Source: Phytohabitans houttuyneae (GTDB lineage: Bacteria > Actinomycetota > Actinomycetes > Mycobacteriales > Micromonosporaceae). From it: a stretch of 64,000 bases of DNA. Below, piece after piece: positions 8,263 to 18,076 of the stretch (positions are counted from its first letter, which is position 1; each line of letters opens with the position of its first letter). A program made the position numbers and the translations under genes. Location: assembly GCF_011764425.1 (NCBI RefSeq), contig NZ_BLPF01000003.1:186001-250000 (forward strand), in the 5' to 3' direction. The notes below the pieces were generated by a model, which worked only from the letters and a program-made list of their open reading frames with translations, was not told the origin of the DNA and ran no database searches.

Positions 8263-9114
8263 TCAGGATCCGCCGCGCATCTCCGGGCTGCCGAAGCGGG
8301 CGAGGTAGTGCCACACGCGCTTGAGCGACTGCTCGTCGTACCGCCCGGTGCGGGACGCGTCGCCGATGATCGCCGGGTCGAGCAGGCCGTCGCGGGCGAT
8401 CCGCTCGCCGAGCCGCACGAACTCCGGGCCCCGGTACCCCGGGTGGCGGCGCAGCTCGTCGACCGTCAGGCGGAAGCCGCCGTGCCACTGCACCGGGCAG
8501 CCCAGCTTGCCGGCGAGCACCTCCACCTCGGTGCCCCGGTAGCAGGGGTCCAGCACCAGCGCCTCCACGTCGCGGGCGAGGTCGACCGGGCCGTGCACGT
8601 GCGCCTCGACGTAGTCGTCGAGCGCGTCCTGGTCGTCCGCCTCGGCCAGCGCGACAAGCGTCGACACCCCGGTCGCGACGCCGAAGTGCGCCGGCTCCAG
8701 GTGGCTGTCCGGGTAGCAGAACGTGGTGCGGGACAGCGTCTCCACCGACGCGCGCAGGTGCGCCGAGCCGAAGCGGGGCGAGCCGCCGACCGCGCGGTGG
8801 CGGAAGTTGAGCGAGCCGTACTTGGGACGGTCGGCGGCCGGCCCGCTGTCGTACGCCGCGGCGAAGATGCGGCTCTCCCACAGCCACCGGTCGCCGCCCT
8901 CGTGCGCGGTGAGACCGCCGTTGCTGGTGCCGGTCTCGAACTGCGAGCGGTACCGCCCGTCGCGGGCCATCATCGCGAGGATGTGCGTGCCGCCGGGGCC
9001 ACCAACCAACCGGTCGGGGTGGAAGTGCAGCGTCACCCGGTACGACGGGTCGACCGGCCCGCCGGTCGCCAGCGACGCGACATGGGCGAGCGCGTGGTCA
9101 TGTGGCAGGGGCAT
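8263..9114 (-). CDS. DUF3626 domain protein
   Basis: 283 residues matching the layout I know for DUF3626: YRVTLHFHPDR near the N-terminus, then RYRSQFETGTSNGGLTAH, KYGSLNFR and SVETLSRTTFCYPDSH. The conserved His, Arg and Glu residues suggest an enzyme, but no activity is established for the family. No signal peptide or membrane segment is present. It follows the SARP-like gene by about 15 bases on the same strand and may be read from the same transcript. Confidence 0.75.
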   Translation of the reverse strand: MPLPHDHALAHVASLATGGPVDPSYRVTLHFHPDRLVGGPGGTHILAMMARDGRYRSQFETGTSNGGLTAHEGGDRWLWESRIFAAAYDSGPAADRPKYGSLNFRHRAVGGSPRFGSAHLRASVETLSRTTFCYPDSHLEPAHFGVATGVSTLVALAEADDQDALDDYVEAHVHGPVDLARDVEALVLDPCYRGTEVEVLAGKLGCPVQWHGGFRLTVDELRRHPGYRGPEFVRLGERIARDGLLDPAIIGDASRTGRYDEQSLKRVWHYLARFGSPEMRGGS

Positions 9115-9129
9115 GGAGGCCAGTATCTG

Positions 9130-11919
9130 TCATCCGGCGCCGAGCCTGGCCCGCACGGCGTCGGCGCCCGGCTCGTCCATGCCGTCGAGGATCGCGAGCG
9201 CGTCCCGCCAGGAGGCGCGGGCGGCGGTACGGTCGCCGATCGCGTCCTGGGTGTCGCCGATGCGGGCGAGCGTGTTCGCCTCGCCGCACCGGTGCCCGAT
9301 CGTGCGGCGCAGGTCGAGCGCGTGCCGGTACGCGGCGAGGGCGGGTGCGTGCTGGCCCAGGCGGTGCCGGATGTACCCGAGGCTGTCCCAGGTGGCCGCC
9401 TCGGCGACCCGGTCGCCGGCCTCCCGAGCCAGCGCGGCCGCCCGCTGGCAGTGCGCGAGAGCCTCGCGCATGTCGCCGACCTGGGCGTGGCACCAGCCGG
9501 CCGAGTTGAGCAGCCGCCCCAGGTCCGCCTTGGAGCCGCTGTGCGCGTACAGCTCGATGGCCCGCTCGGCGTGGCGCAGGGCGGCGTGCGGCTGGCCCTG
9601 CCGCTCCAGCACGGTGGACAGGCTCTGGTGGGTGCGCACCTGGCCGGCCCGGTCGTCCAGCCTGAGGTACAGCTTGAGCGCCTGGCGCAGGTGCGCGTGC
9701 GCGTCCTCGTACCGCTCCAGCCGGGTGTACGTGAGCCCGAGGCAGCGGTGGGCGCGGGCCTGCTCGGCGCGGTCGCGCAGCCGCTGGGCCGCGGCGAGCG
9801 CGGTGCGCAGCGTGGCCACCCGGTCGTGCCACCGGCCCTGCCAGTGCAGGAAGTCGGCCAGTGACTAGGCCAGCTGCCAGGCGTGCGCGTCGAGCCCGTC
9901 GTCGCGGGCCAGCTCGACCGCGCTGAGCAGGGCGGGGCGCTCGGCGTCCAGCCAGGCCAGCGCGTCCTCCCGCTTGCCGAACGGCTCGGGCGTCACGCCG
10001 GGCGCCGGCCGCACCACGGCGATCGGGTCGCGCAGCGGCTCGATGAGCAGCGCCGCCGCGGCGGCGGTAGCGAGGAGGTGGTCAAGCAGGCGGCGCCGCG
10101 CGGCCCGCCGGTCGGCCTCGGCGTCGTGGCTGTCGAGGAGCTCGGCCGCGTACACGCGGAGCAGGTCGTGGCAGGCGTACCGGCCCGGCGCGTGCTCGGT
10201 CAGCAGGTGGGCGCGGCACAGCTCGGCCAGCACGGGGCGGGTGGCCGCCGCGGTCGTCCCGGCGAGGCTGGCCGCCGCGAGCGCGCCGACGTCCCGGCCG
10301 GGGTGGATGCCGAGCAGCCGGAACAGGCGTTTGGCCGCCGGGCCGAGGCGGCAGTACGACCAGGAGAAGACGGCCCGCAGGTCGGTGGCGGCGTCGGCGC
10401 TGGCGAGGGCGTCCAGGCAGGTGCGGAACTCGCCCAGCTCGGCGGCGAGCGCGTCGAGGCTGTGCAGCGGCGGGGTGGTCGCCCGGGCCGCCACGATCGC
10501 CAGCGCGAGCGGCAGGCCGGCGCAGATCGCGACGATCCGCGCGACCGCGTCCGGCTCGGCGTCGACCTGGTCGGCGCCCAGGCGGCCGGCGAGCAGCGCG
10601 CGGGACTCGCCCGCCGGGAGCACGTCCAGCGTCACCGGGTACGCGCCCTCGGCGACGAGGCCGGGCAGCTGGTGGCGGCTGGTGACGACCGCGACAGAGC
10701 CGGCCGCGCCGGGCAGCAGCGGGCGCACCTGCTCCGCGTCCGCCGCGTTGTCCAGCAGAACGATCACCCGCTTGCCGGACGTCAGGCTGCGGTACAACCC
10801 GACCTGTGCGGGCAGGTCGGTGGGCACGTTGGCCGGGGCGGTGCCGAGCGCCTCCAGGAAGCCGCGGACCGCGTCGGCGGGGCGCACCGCCTGCCCGGAC
10901 GGCCCGAAGCCGCGCAGGTCCACATAGAGCTGCCCGTCGGGGAAGCGGCCGGCGGCCCGGTGCGCCCAGTGCACCGCGAGGCTGGTCTTGCCGACCCCGC
11001 CGCCACCGGAGATCACCGCGACCGCGGCGGCGTCGCCCGCCCGCCCGGCCACCGCGTCGAGCCGGTCCAGGCTGCCCGCGCGGCCGGAGAAGCCCCGGAC
11101 CGCGGCCGGCAGCTGCCGCGGCACCGGTGCACCGCCGCGGCCGGCCGGCCCGCGCAGCGCCGGGTCCCCGGCCAGGATGCGGCGGTGCAGCTCCCGCACG
11201 GCGGCGCCGGGCGTGACGCCGAGCTCGTCGGCGAGGAGGCGGTACAGCCGCCGGTACGCCTCCAGCGCCTCGGCCCGCCGCCCGGCCCGGTAGAGGGCGG
11301 TCATCAGCTGCTCCCAGAACCGCTCGCGCACCGGGTGCCGCGCGGTCAGCTCCCGCAGCTGCCCGACCACCTCACCCTCCGCGCCGGCGGCCAGGTCCAG
11401 GTCGATGCGGCGTTCCACGGCGGCGAGGTACCGGTCGAGCAGCCGCGGCCCCTCGACCCGGTCCAGCCACGCGGCGCGGATGCCGTCGAAGGGCGTGCCC
11501 CGCCACAGCTCCAGCGCCGCCACGAGGCGGGCCCGCTCCGTGCCGCTGTCCGCCGCCGCGGCCGCCGTGTCCAGCAGCCGCAGGAAGCGCACCGCGTCCA
11601 CCTGATCGGCGACCAGCAGGTACCCGTCGGTGCGCGTCCGGATGGCGCCGGCGCCGAGCGCCCGCCGCAGCCGGGTGACGTAGAGCTGCACGCTGCGCCG
11701 CGCGTGGTCCGGCTGCTCGTCGCCCCAGACCGCGCCGGCCAGCCGGTCCGGTGGCACGGCCCGGCCGGCCGACATCGCCAGGACGGCGAGCAGCGCCCGC
11801 AGGCGGCCGGTCGCCACGTGCACCGGCCGCCCGCCCACCCGTACGTCCAGCGGGCCCAGCACACCGACGTGAAGCGCCACGCTCCCGTCGGCGGGTCCCC
11901 GCAACCCCGCGGCACGCAT
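9130..11919 (-). pseudogene. SARP/AfsR-type regulator (BTAD-NB-ARC-TPR) interrupted by an in-frame TAG
   Basis: The 929-codon frame is a complete AfsR-like regulator: an OmpR-type winged helix and BTAD at residues 1-250, an NB-ARC ATPase with P-loop GGGVGKTSL near residue 310, and C-terminal TPRs. An amber codon at 9865-9867 (CTA on the + strand) follows HAWQLA, and the same frame then continues with SLADFLHWQGRWHD into intact TPRs. Relatives usually have a tryptophan there, so TGG to TAG is the likely change. A 684-residue protein lacking the TPR part may still be made. Start codons at 11919 (ATG) or 11880 (GTG) are both possible. Confidence 0.85.
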
Positions 11920-12018
11920 GCAGTCCCCCCGGCTCCTCCGCCTTCGTCACGGAGCGGCCTGCCGGCGACGTAACCAGGCCGCGACTTCATCCCTGTTTCA
12001 CCACGCTTTCGCCGCAGG

Positions 12019-12240
12019 TCACGGCGGTGCGCACGGGTCGCCGAGCCGGAGCCCGGCCTCCTCCACGGCGGCCCGCGCGACCGCGGGGTCCACGGGCCGC
12101 TCTCCGGTGATCGTCACGGTGCCGGCGGCGAGGTCGGCCACGACCCCGGTCACGCCCGGCACCCGCCCCAGCTCCGCCCGGACAGCGGCCACGCAGTGGC
12201 CGCAGACCATGCCTTCGACGGCGTATGTCGCGGTGTGCAT
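12019..12240 (-). CDS. Heavy-metal-associated (CopZ-like) copper chaperone
   Basis: A 73-residue HMA domain with the metal-binding motif GMVCGHC in the first loop and the usual beta-alpha-beta-beta-alpha-beta pattern. Such proteins carry Cu(I) to P-type ATPases or regulators. The ATG at 12240 sits behind GGGAGGAGCAGGG, which fixes the start better than the upstream ATG at 12303. No copper ATPase or CsoR gene is nearby. C-tracts upstream (rc of about 12277-12295) could be part of a metal-regulator site, but I cannot establish that. Confidence 0.88.
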   Translation of the reverse strand: MHTATYAVEGMVCGHCVAAVRAELGRVPGVTGVVADLAAGTVTITGERPVDPAVARAAVEEAGLRLGDPCAPP

Positions 12241-12360
12241 CCCTGCTCCTCCCGTACCCGTCCTGTCACTGTCAAGATAGGGGTACGGGGTAAGGGTATG
12301 CAACAGGGATTAGACGGCCGTCACACGAGCGCTTGATCGATCCGGCGGCGCGGCCGAGGG

Positions 12361-14085
12361 TCAGCGGCGGCTCTGCACCCAGCGGTCGGGCACCAGGCGG
12401 TCGGCGTCCGGGCCCTCGCCGGCGAAGAGCAGGCCGCCGCGGCCGGCCGCCAGGACGCGGTCCACGTAGACGCCGCGGCCCTGCGCGCTCACGTCCGTCG
12501 CGTACGCCCAGCGGACCGCGGTCGTGCCGTCGGGCAGGGCGGCGCTCGCGTGCCACCAGGCGCGGCCGCCGTAACCGGTGACGAGGCCGTCGGCCGACCA
12601 CCGGTGCGCGCCGCGGCGGAGCGTCACCGCGAGCGGTGTCCACACCGCACCGTCCACACTCGACTCGAGCCGTACGACATCGAAGCGAGGCTCCGTGTCG
12701 TACCAGAGGTCGAAGGTGAGCACCCCCGACGTGGCCGCCTCGCGCAGCGGCGCCGTCATCGTCGCGGTGGCCGCGTCGCCGGGCAGCGCGCGCCACGCGG
12801 ACCGCGACGGCGGCCGCACCGGCATGGCCTCGCCGAAGTCGCGGACCACCGCGCGGCGGGCCGGGTTGTTGCCGCCCCAGCCGCGGTCCGGGTGCACGCG
12901 GTTGCTCAGCAGGATGACGAACGAGTGCGAGAGCGGATCGACCGCAATGGACGTACCGGTGAACCCGGTGTGCCCGAAGCCGACCGGAGACGCCAGCGGC
13001 CCCATGTACCAGTGCTTGTTGAGCTCCAGGCCGAGGCCGCGGTCGCTCTCGGGGTACGCCTGCTCGAGCCCCGCGTTGTAGTTGACAAGCATGTCCCGCA
13101 CGGTCGCGGAGCGCAGCACGCGCCGGCCCTTGTACTGGCCGCCGTTGAGCAGCATCTGGCAGAAGACCGCGAGGTCGGCGGCGGTGGAGAAGACGCCGGC
13201 GTGGCCCGCGACGCCGCCGAGCCCCCACGCGTTCTCGTCGTGCACCTCGCCCCACACCATGCCGCGACCCGCGTACGGCTGGTACTCGGTCGCCGCGATC
13301 CGCGGCCGCGCCGACGCGGGCGGGTTGTAGCCGGTGTCGCGCATGCCGAGCGGTCCGGTGACCTGCGTGCGCACCAGCACGTCAAGCGGCTGCCCGGTGA
13401 CCCGGTGCACGAGCGCGCCGAGCGCGATGAGGCCGAGGTCGGAGTACACGTACCGGCTGCCGGGCGTGGCGCCGGCGGCGAGCGGGGTGGCGAGCGCGGC
13501 GGCGAGCCGCTCCCCGGGCGTCGGGTAGCTGCTCCACAGTGGAAGGAACGCCGGCAGCCCTGACGTGTGGGTCAGCAGCATGCGCACGGTCACGGACTCC
13601 TTGCCGCCGGCCGCGAACTCCGGCAGGTAGCGGGCGACCGGCGCGTCGAGGTCGACCCGGCCGGCCTCCACCTGGCGCAGCACGACGACGGTGGTGAAGA
13701 GCTTCGAGATCGACGCGAGGTCGAAGATCGTGTCCGGGCGCATCGGGATCCGCTCGGCCGGCGGCAGCTCCTCGCCGGTGCGGGTGGGCGGCGGACCCAC
13801 CGCGGTGTACCGCACGGCGTCGCCGACCGCCGCGTGCTGGACGATCACGCCGTCCTTGGCGGCGAGCACGACCGCGCCGGCGTACGTGGGCCAGGTGGGG
13901 TGGTCCGGCGTGGGCACCAGGTACGCCGCGGCGTCGGTGACCATCCGCGCGATCGGCTCGGCGTCGAGCCCGACCTGGGCCGGCGTGCCACGGCGCAGCG
14001 CGTCGTGCGCGAAGTGGACGTCCTCGGGGGTCACGGTCGGTGGGGTTCCGACCAACAACGGGACCAGCGCCAGCGCTCTCCACAT
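12361..14085 (-). CDS. Secreted serine hydrolase of the beta-lactamase fold, AmiE/YbbE-like
   Basis: 574 residues with a short signal peptide. Penicillin-binding motifs are present: SxxK in LASISKLFTT, YxD/N in YSDLGL and HTG in GFGHTGFTG. After residue about 410 comes an extra domain of about 160 residues, probably beta-sandwich. It faces a NamZ gene across an 86-base divergent promoter region. In Bacillus subtilis the same pair (AmiE/YbbE and NamZ/YbbC) works with NagZ in peptidoglycan turnover, with AmiE cleaving the muramyl-peptide amide. A role in cell-wall recycling is inferred from that pairing; esterase or DD-peptidase activity is the alternative. Confidence 0.82.
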   Translation of the reverse strand: MWRALALVPLLVGTPPTVTPEDVHFAHDALRRGTPAQVGLDAEPIARMVTDAAAYLVPTPDHPTWPTYAGAVVLAAKDGVIVQHAAVGDAVRYTAVGPPPTRTGEELPPAERIPMRPDTIFDLASISKLFTTVVVLRQVEAGRVDLDAPVARYLPEFAAGGKESVTVRMLLTHTSGLPAFLPLWSSYPTPGERLAAALATPLAAGATPGSRYVYSDLGLIALGALVHRVTGQPLDVLVRTQVTGPLGMRDTGYNPPASARPRIAATEYQPYAGRGMVWGEVHDENAWGLGGVAGHAGVFSTAADLAVFCQMLLNGGQYKGRRVLRSATVRDMLVNYNAGLEQAYPESDRGLGLELNKHWYMGPLASPVGFGHTGFTGTSIAVDPLSHSFVILLSNRVHPDRGWGGNNPARRAVVRDFGEAMPVRPPSRSAWRALPGDAATATMTAPLREAATSGVLTFDLWYDTEPRFDVVRLESSVDGAVWTPLAVTLRRGAHRWSADGLVTGYGGRAWWHASAALPDGTTAVRWAYATDVSAQGRGVYVDRVLAAGRGGLLFAGEGPDADRLVPDRWVQSRR

Positions 14086-14171
14086 GCGCCCAGCATGGAA
14101 CTAATTTTCGTACACATCAAGTACCCAGGAGGTTCTTGCCATCCATCGAGACGTGGGACTACGTTGCGAGG

Positions 14172-15431
14172 ATGCGACGTCGCCATCTTCTCGCCGGTGG
14201 CCTGGGTGCGGCCGGCGTGCTCGCCACCGCCGAGCCGGCGGCGGCCCGCTCCGGTGTGCGCACCGGGTTCGACCGCCTCGTGGAGAGCCGCTGGGCGGCA
14301 CTGGAGGGCCAGCGGGTCGGGGTGATCTCCAACCCCACCGGCGTCGACCGGCGATACCGGCATCTCGTCGACCTCATGCACGCCAGCGGGCGGGTGGAGA
14401 TCGGCGGCGTGTTCGGCCCGGAGCACGGCTTCCGCGGCTCCGCGCAGGCCGGCGGCAGCGAGGGGACCGGCGTCGACGCCCGCACCGGGCTGACGGTCTA
14501 CGACGCTTACGGCGCCAGCCAGGCCAAGTGGGAGCAGCTCTACGCGACCGCCGCCGTCGACACCGTCGTCTTCGACATCCAGGACGTCGGCGCCCGCTTC
14601 TACACGTACATCTGGACGCTCTACGACGCGATGGTGGCCGCCGCGCGCAGCGGGCGGCGCTTCGTGGTGCTGGACCGGCCCAACCCCATCGGCGGCACGG
14701 CGTACGGGCCGATGATGACCGCCGGCTACACCTCGGGCGTCGGCAAGAAGGAGATCGTCCAGCAGCACGGCATGACGGTGGGTGAGCTGGCCCGTTTCTA
14801 CAACGGCGAGTTCCTGCCCACCGAGGCCGGCGCGCGGGTCGAGCTGGAGGTGATCGCCTGCCGCGGCTGGCACGGCCGCGAGGTGGCCGCCGACACCGGC
14901 GTGCCGTGGGTGCTGCCCAGCCCCAACATGCCGACGCCGGACACCGCGCTGGTCTACCCGGGCACCGGCATGTTCGAGGGCGTCGCCTCCATCTCGGAGG
15001 GCCGCGGCACCACCCGCCCCTTCGAGCTGGTCGGCGGCCCCGAGATGGACCACCACTGGAGCGACCGCCTCAACGCGCTCGGACTGTCCGGTGTGGAGTT
15101 CCGCGAGGCGTACTTCACGCCGACGTTCAACAAGTTCACCGGCGTGCTCTGCGCCGGCGTCGAGGTGAAGGTCACCGATCCCCGCTCGTACGACGCGGTC
15201 CGCACCGGCGTGGCCATGCTGGTGGAGGCCCGCAGGTACCCGTCGTTCGTGTGGCGGGCGGACGCGTGGGACCCGCAGCGGCCGTACTGGATCGACAAGC
15301 TCACCGGCTCACCCCGCCTGCGCACGATGCTGGACGCGGGCGCCACAGTGGACGAAGCGGTGGGCGCGTGGCGTGCCGAGCTGGCCGCGTTCACCGCGCG
15401 CCGCCGGCCGTACCTGCTCTACCCGCGGTAG
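14172..15431 (+). CDS. namZ: Exo-beta-N-acetylmuramidase NamZ (DUF1343)
   Basis: 419 residues with a twin-arginine type signal (MRRRHLLAGGLGAAGVLA, then AEPAAA). The DUF1343 body is clear: RVGVISNPTGVDRRYRHLVD, GVFGPEHGFRG, VFDIQDVGARFYTYIWTLYD, VVLDRPNPIGG and a C-terminal WRAD...PYWIDKLTGS segment. NamZ enzymes release N-acetylmuramic acid from the non-reducing end of cell-wall glycans. The divergent AmiE-like hydrolase supports this role. I start at the ATG at 14172 because it begins the signal sequence. Confidence 0.9.
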   Translation: MRRRHLLAGGLGAAGVLATAEPAAARSGVRTGFDRLVESRWAALEGQRVGVISNPTGVDRRYRHLVDLMHASGRVEIGGVFGPEHGFRGSAQAGGSEGTGVDARTGLTVYDAYGASQAKWEQLYATAAVDTVVFDIQDVGARFYTYIWTLYDAMVAAARSGRRFVVLDRPNPIGGTAYGPMMTAGYTSGVGKKEIVQQHGMTVGELARFYNGEFLPTEAGARVELEVIACRGWHGREVAADTGVPWVLPSPNMPTPDTALVYPGTGMFEGVASISEGRGTTRPFELVGGPEMDHHWSDRLNALGLSGVEFREAYFTPTFNKFTGVLCAGVEVKVTDPRSYDAVRTGVAMLVEARRYPSFVWRADAWDPQRPYWIDKLTGSPRLRTMLDAGATVDEAVGAWRAELAAFTARRRPYLLYPR

Positions 15432-15485
15432 CCCCGCGGCCTGGCCCGCCGGGGAGGCTGGCGGGCCAGGCCGTGCCGTCCGGGG

Positions 15486-16013
15486 TCAGGGCGTGGTGTT
15501 GATCGCTCCGACGTAGACGGTCCGCGGGACGTCGTCGCCGCCGCAGCGGGTGCGGATCTCCGCGTACACCCGCACGCGCGAGCCGACCGTGGTGAAGTCG
15601 TACTTGAACACGTTCGACTCCTGGCGGACGACCCCGCCGTTGTCCGACGCCGTGGTCTCGTAGCTCTTCACGACCGCGTCGTCCTGGTTGCGGAACGTGA
15701 ACTTGATCGTGCGGCGCGGCCGGTGCACGCCGGCGGCGAACACGTAGCGCACGTCCTCGGCGGTCTGGCTGATGTTGAACTCGCCCGGGTTGTAAAGGCT
15801 GTCGATGCTCGGGCCGTTCCAGGTGCCGCCCGAGTTGGTCTGGTACACGTAGGCGCGCTCCTGGCCGCACACCGGCGGGCCGGCCAGGGCGGGGCTGGCC
15901 GCGGCCACCACGCCCGCGCCCGCCAGCGCCGCGGCCATGCCGAGCGTCAGCCCGGCGCGGCGAGTGATCGTGGCGCCCCGGCGAGGCGCGCGCTGCTCGG
16001 TCAACTTGTCCAC
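15486..16013 (-). CDS. Small secreted protein of unknown function
   Basis: 175 residues from the GTG at 16013, which has GGAG six bases upstream. The N-terminus has a basic Tat-like stretch (ITRRAGLTLGMAAALAGAG) and a signal cleavage region ending ASPALAGPP. The mature part of about 125 residues has two cysteines (PPVCGQERAY, TRCGGDD) that could form a disulfide, and predicted beta strands. I do not recognise a family. It ends convergently 55 bases from namZ and shares the upstream region with the divergent carbamoylase gene. Confidence 0.7.
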   Translation of the reverse strand: MDKLTEQRAPRRGATITRRAGLTLGMAAALAGAGVVAAASPALAGPPVCGQERAYVYQTNSGGTWNGPSIDSLYNPGEFNISQTAEDVRYVFAAGVHRPRRTIKFTFRNQDDAVVKSYETTASDNGGVVRQESNVFKYDFTTVGSRVRVYAEIRTRCGGDDVPRTVYVGAINTTP

Positions 16014-16239
16014 TGTGGACTCCGTTCTGGCGATGTCCCGGCCGGGGCGGTACCCGCCACGGCCGGCCGACGCTTGGAACGTACGGCCGGCGCGGCCGGC
16101 GGTCGTGAGCAAGCGGGATACCCAGGCGGGCGCGGGACCTGTGGCGATCTACCCACACTGGGGGGTGCGCGACATCGACGTGCGCCGACGCCGCGTCTAC
16201 GGTGGATGCGACCGGCCGACGCTGAGAGGAGACCGGACC

Positions 16240-17525
16240 GTGGTGCGGATCAACCGGGAGCGGCTGTGGGCCGACCTCATGCGGCTCAAGGAGATCGGCG
16301 GCTACGACGACGACGCCACCGGGCTGCGCGGCGTGCGGCGGCTGGCGCTGACCGACGAGGACGCCGAGGCGCGCCGCCTGGTCGTCTCCTGGATGCGCGA
16401 GGCGGGGCTGGCCGTGCGGGTCGACCGGATCGGCAACGTCTACGCCGAGCGGGCCGGCACCGAGCCGTCGCTGCCCTGCGTGCTGATGGGCAGCCACATC
16501 GACACGGTGGCCACCGGCGGCGCGTTCGACGGCACGCTGGGCGTGCTCGGCGGCATCGAGGTCATGCGCTCGCTCAACGAGGCCGGCATCCGCACCCGCC
16601 GCCCGATCGAGGTGGGCTTCTTCACCGAGGAGGAGGGCGTCCGCTTCGGCACCGACATGCTGGGGTCGGCGGTCACGGCCGGCCGCCTCACGCTGGAGTA
16701 CGCGCACAACCTCACCGACGCCACCGGCGCCACCGTCCAGGGCGAGCTGGTGCGCATCGGCTTCGACGGCCCCACGCCGGAGATCCGGCCGATCCCGCAC
16801 GCGTACATCGAGTGCCACATCGAGCAGGGCCCGATCCTCGCCGAGGCGGGCGTCGACGTGGGCATCGTGACCGGCGTACAGGCCATCTCGTGGCAGCGCC
16901 TGACCGTGCGCGGCGAGGCGGCGCACGCCGGCACCACGCCGATCGCGGCCCGCCACGACGCCGGCCTCGCCGCGGCCGAGGTCGTGGTCGAGGTGCGCCG
17001 CATGTGCGACAGCGGGCACTTCGGGCAGCTGCGCGGCACCGTTGGCAACTTCGCGGTGCGGCCCGCACAGACCAACGTGATCCCCGCCGAGGCCGTGCTG
17101 ACCGTCGACCTGCGCAACCCGGACGACGCCCTGATGACCAAGGCGGAAAAGCACCTGGCCGGCTTCGTCGACGACCTGCGGCGGCGGCACGGCGTGACCG
17201 CCACCTGGGAGCGGATGGCCAAGACCGCGATGGTCCCGTTCCACGAGAGCATCCAGGAGGTCATCGCCGCCAGCGCCGACCGGCTCGGCCTCCGCTACGT
17301 GCGCGCCATGTCCGGCGCCGGGCACGACGCCCAGGAGATCGCCGCGACCTGCCCCACGGCGATGGTCTTCGTCGCCGGCGAGTACGGCGGGATCAGCCAC
17401 ACCCCCGCGAGTACTCCCGCCCCGACGCCTGCGGCAACGGCATCGACATCCTCGCCAACGCCGTCCTCACCCTCGCCGAGCCGATCACCGAGGGAGGGCC
17501 GGTCACCCAAGTAGCTCCACAATAG
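16240..17525 (+). pseudogene. M20-family Zn-dependent N-carbamoyl-amino acid amidohydrolase/allantoate amidohydrolase, C-terminal frameshift
   Basis: About 428 residues from the GTG at 16240 behind AGAGGAG. Metal-binding marks of the hydantoinase/carbamoylase family are present: GSHIDTVATGGAFDG, FFTEEEGVRFG, ECHIEQGP and AGHDAQ. The family C-terminus is encoded in the next frame (REYSRPDACGNGIDILANAV, ending 17525), while the original frame runs into low-complexity PTPAATASTSS. One C appears to be missing in the C run at about 17401-17405. Restored, the protein would be a normal enzyme that hydrolyses N-carbamoyl or ureido bonds. As read, the last roughly 37 residues are replaced. Confidence 0.85.
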
Positions 17526-17532
17526 ACAGCGA

Positions 17533-17587
17533 GCTACCGCGACGCCCGCCGTGGTCCAGACCGTTGCTCCCGCGGCCTCACCCTCCG
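17533..17587 (-). repeat. Dispersed 3'-end repeat, family 1, copy A
   Basis: This stretch begins GCTACCGCGACGCCCGCCGT and matches three other places in the window (about 43917-44015, 61615-61671 and 62149-62205). It starts eight bases after the restored carbamoylase stop. It is non-coding here. Confidence 0.8.
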
Positions 17588-17763
17588 CGTTCGCCCAGCT
17601 CACCCCAAAACCCACGACCCTCACCCAGCACGCAAACGAACCCGCCGCACAACCCGAACCAGCCCCGCCGCGCGCGGGGCCTGAGGCGCAATCTCGCCCT
17701 GCGGCTGACCCACTCGTGTTGCGATCTCGCCGTCTGCGGCTGACCGCCTCGCGCCAGTGCTTC

Positions 17764-17822
17764 AGCATTGTCCCGAAACCTGCGCGACACGCCGGCCGGA
17801 GCGCGGTTTTCGGGACAATGCT
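17764..17822. terminator. Long inverted repeat (hairpin)
   Basis: AGCATTGTCCCGAAA pairs exactly with TTTCGGGACAATGCT, and the next bases pair imperfectly inward (CCTGCGC with GCGCGG). The stem is about 20 bp around a loop of about 17 bases. It may end transcripts from either side or be a small dispersed element; it lacks a T-run. Confidence 0.6.
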
Positions 17823-18076
17823 CGACCCGGCGCTGCACATTGCGCCCCACAGCGCAGACAGATGGGCCATCGCGATGCCAGTTGTGGCCCGACCGCGGCC
17901 GCCGCCGGGGCCACAACACGCCGGATCCCGCGTCCCGCATGACGTGATCATGGCGTCGGCTGCGTTGACCATGGTCTGGCCAGCGGTTTTGGGTGATTTG
18001 CGCCGCGTAAGCCATGGTCACGGAGGAATGAGGTCTCGTCGCGGGGCGACGGTCGGCTCGGCGAGGATCGCGGGGC

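Noticed and set aside
9130-11919. A biosynthetic gene cluster around the SARP regulators
   Set aside because: No PKS, NRPS, terpene, RiPP or tailoring set occurs within the window near either SARP gene.
12260-12300. CsoR-type copper operator upstream of the CopZ-like gene
   Set aside because: C-tracts are present but do not form the expected palindrome, so the call would be a guess.
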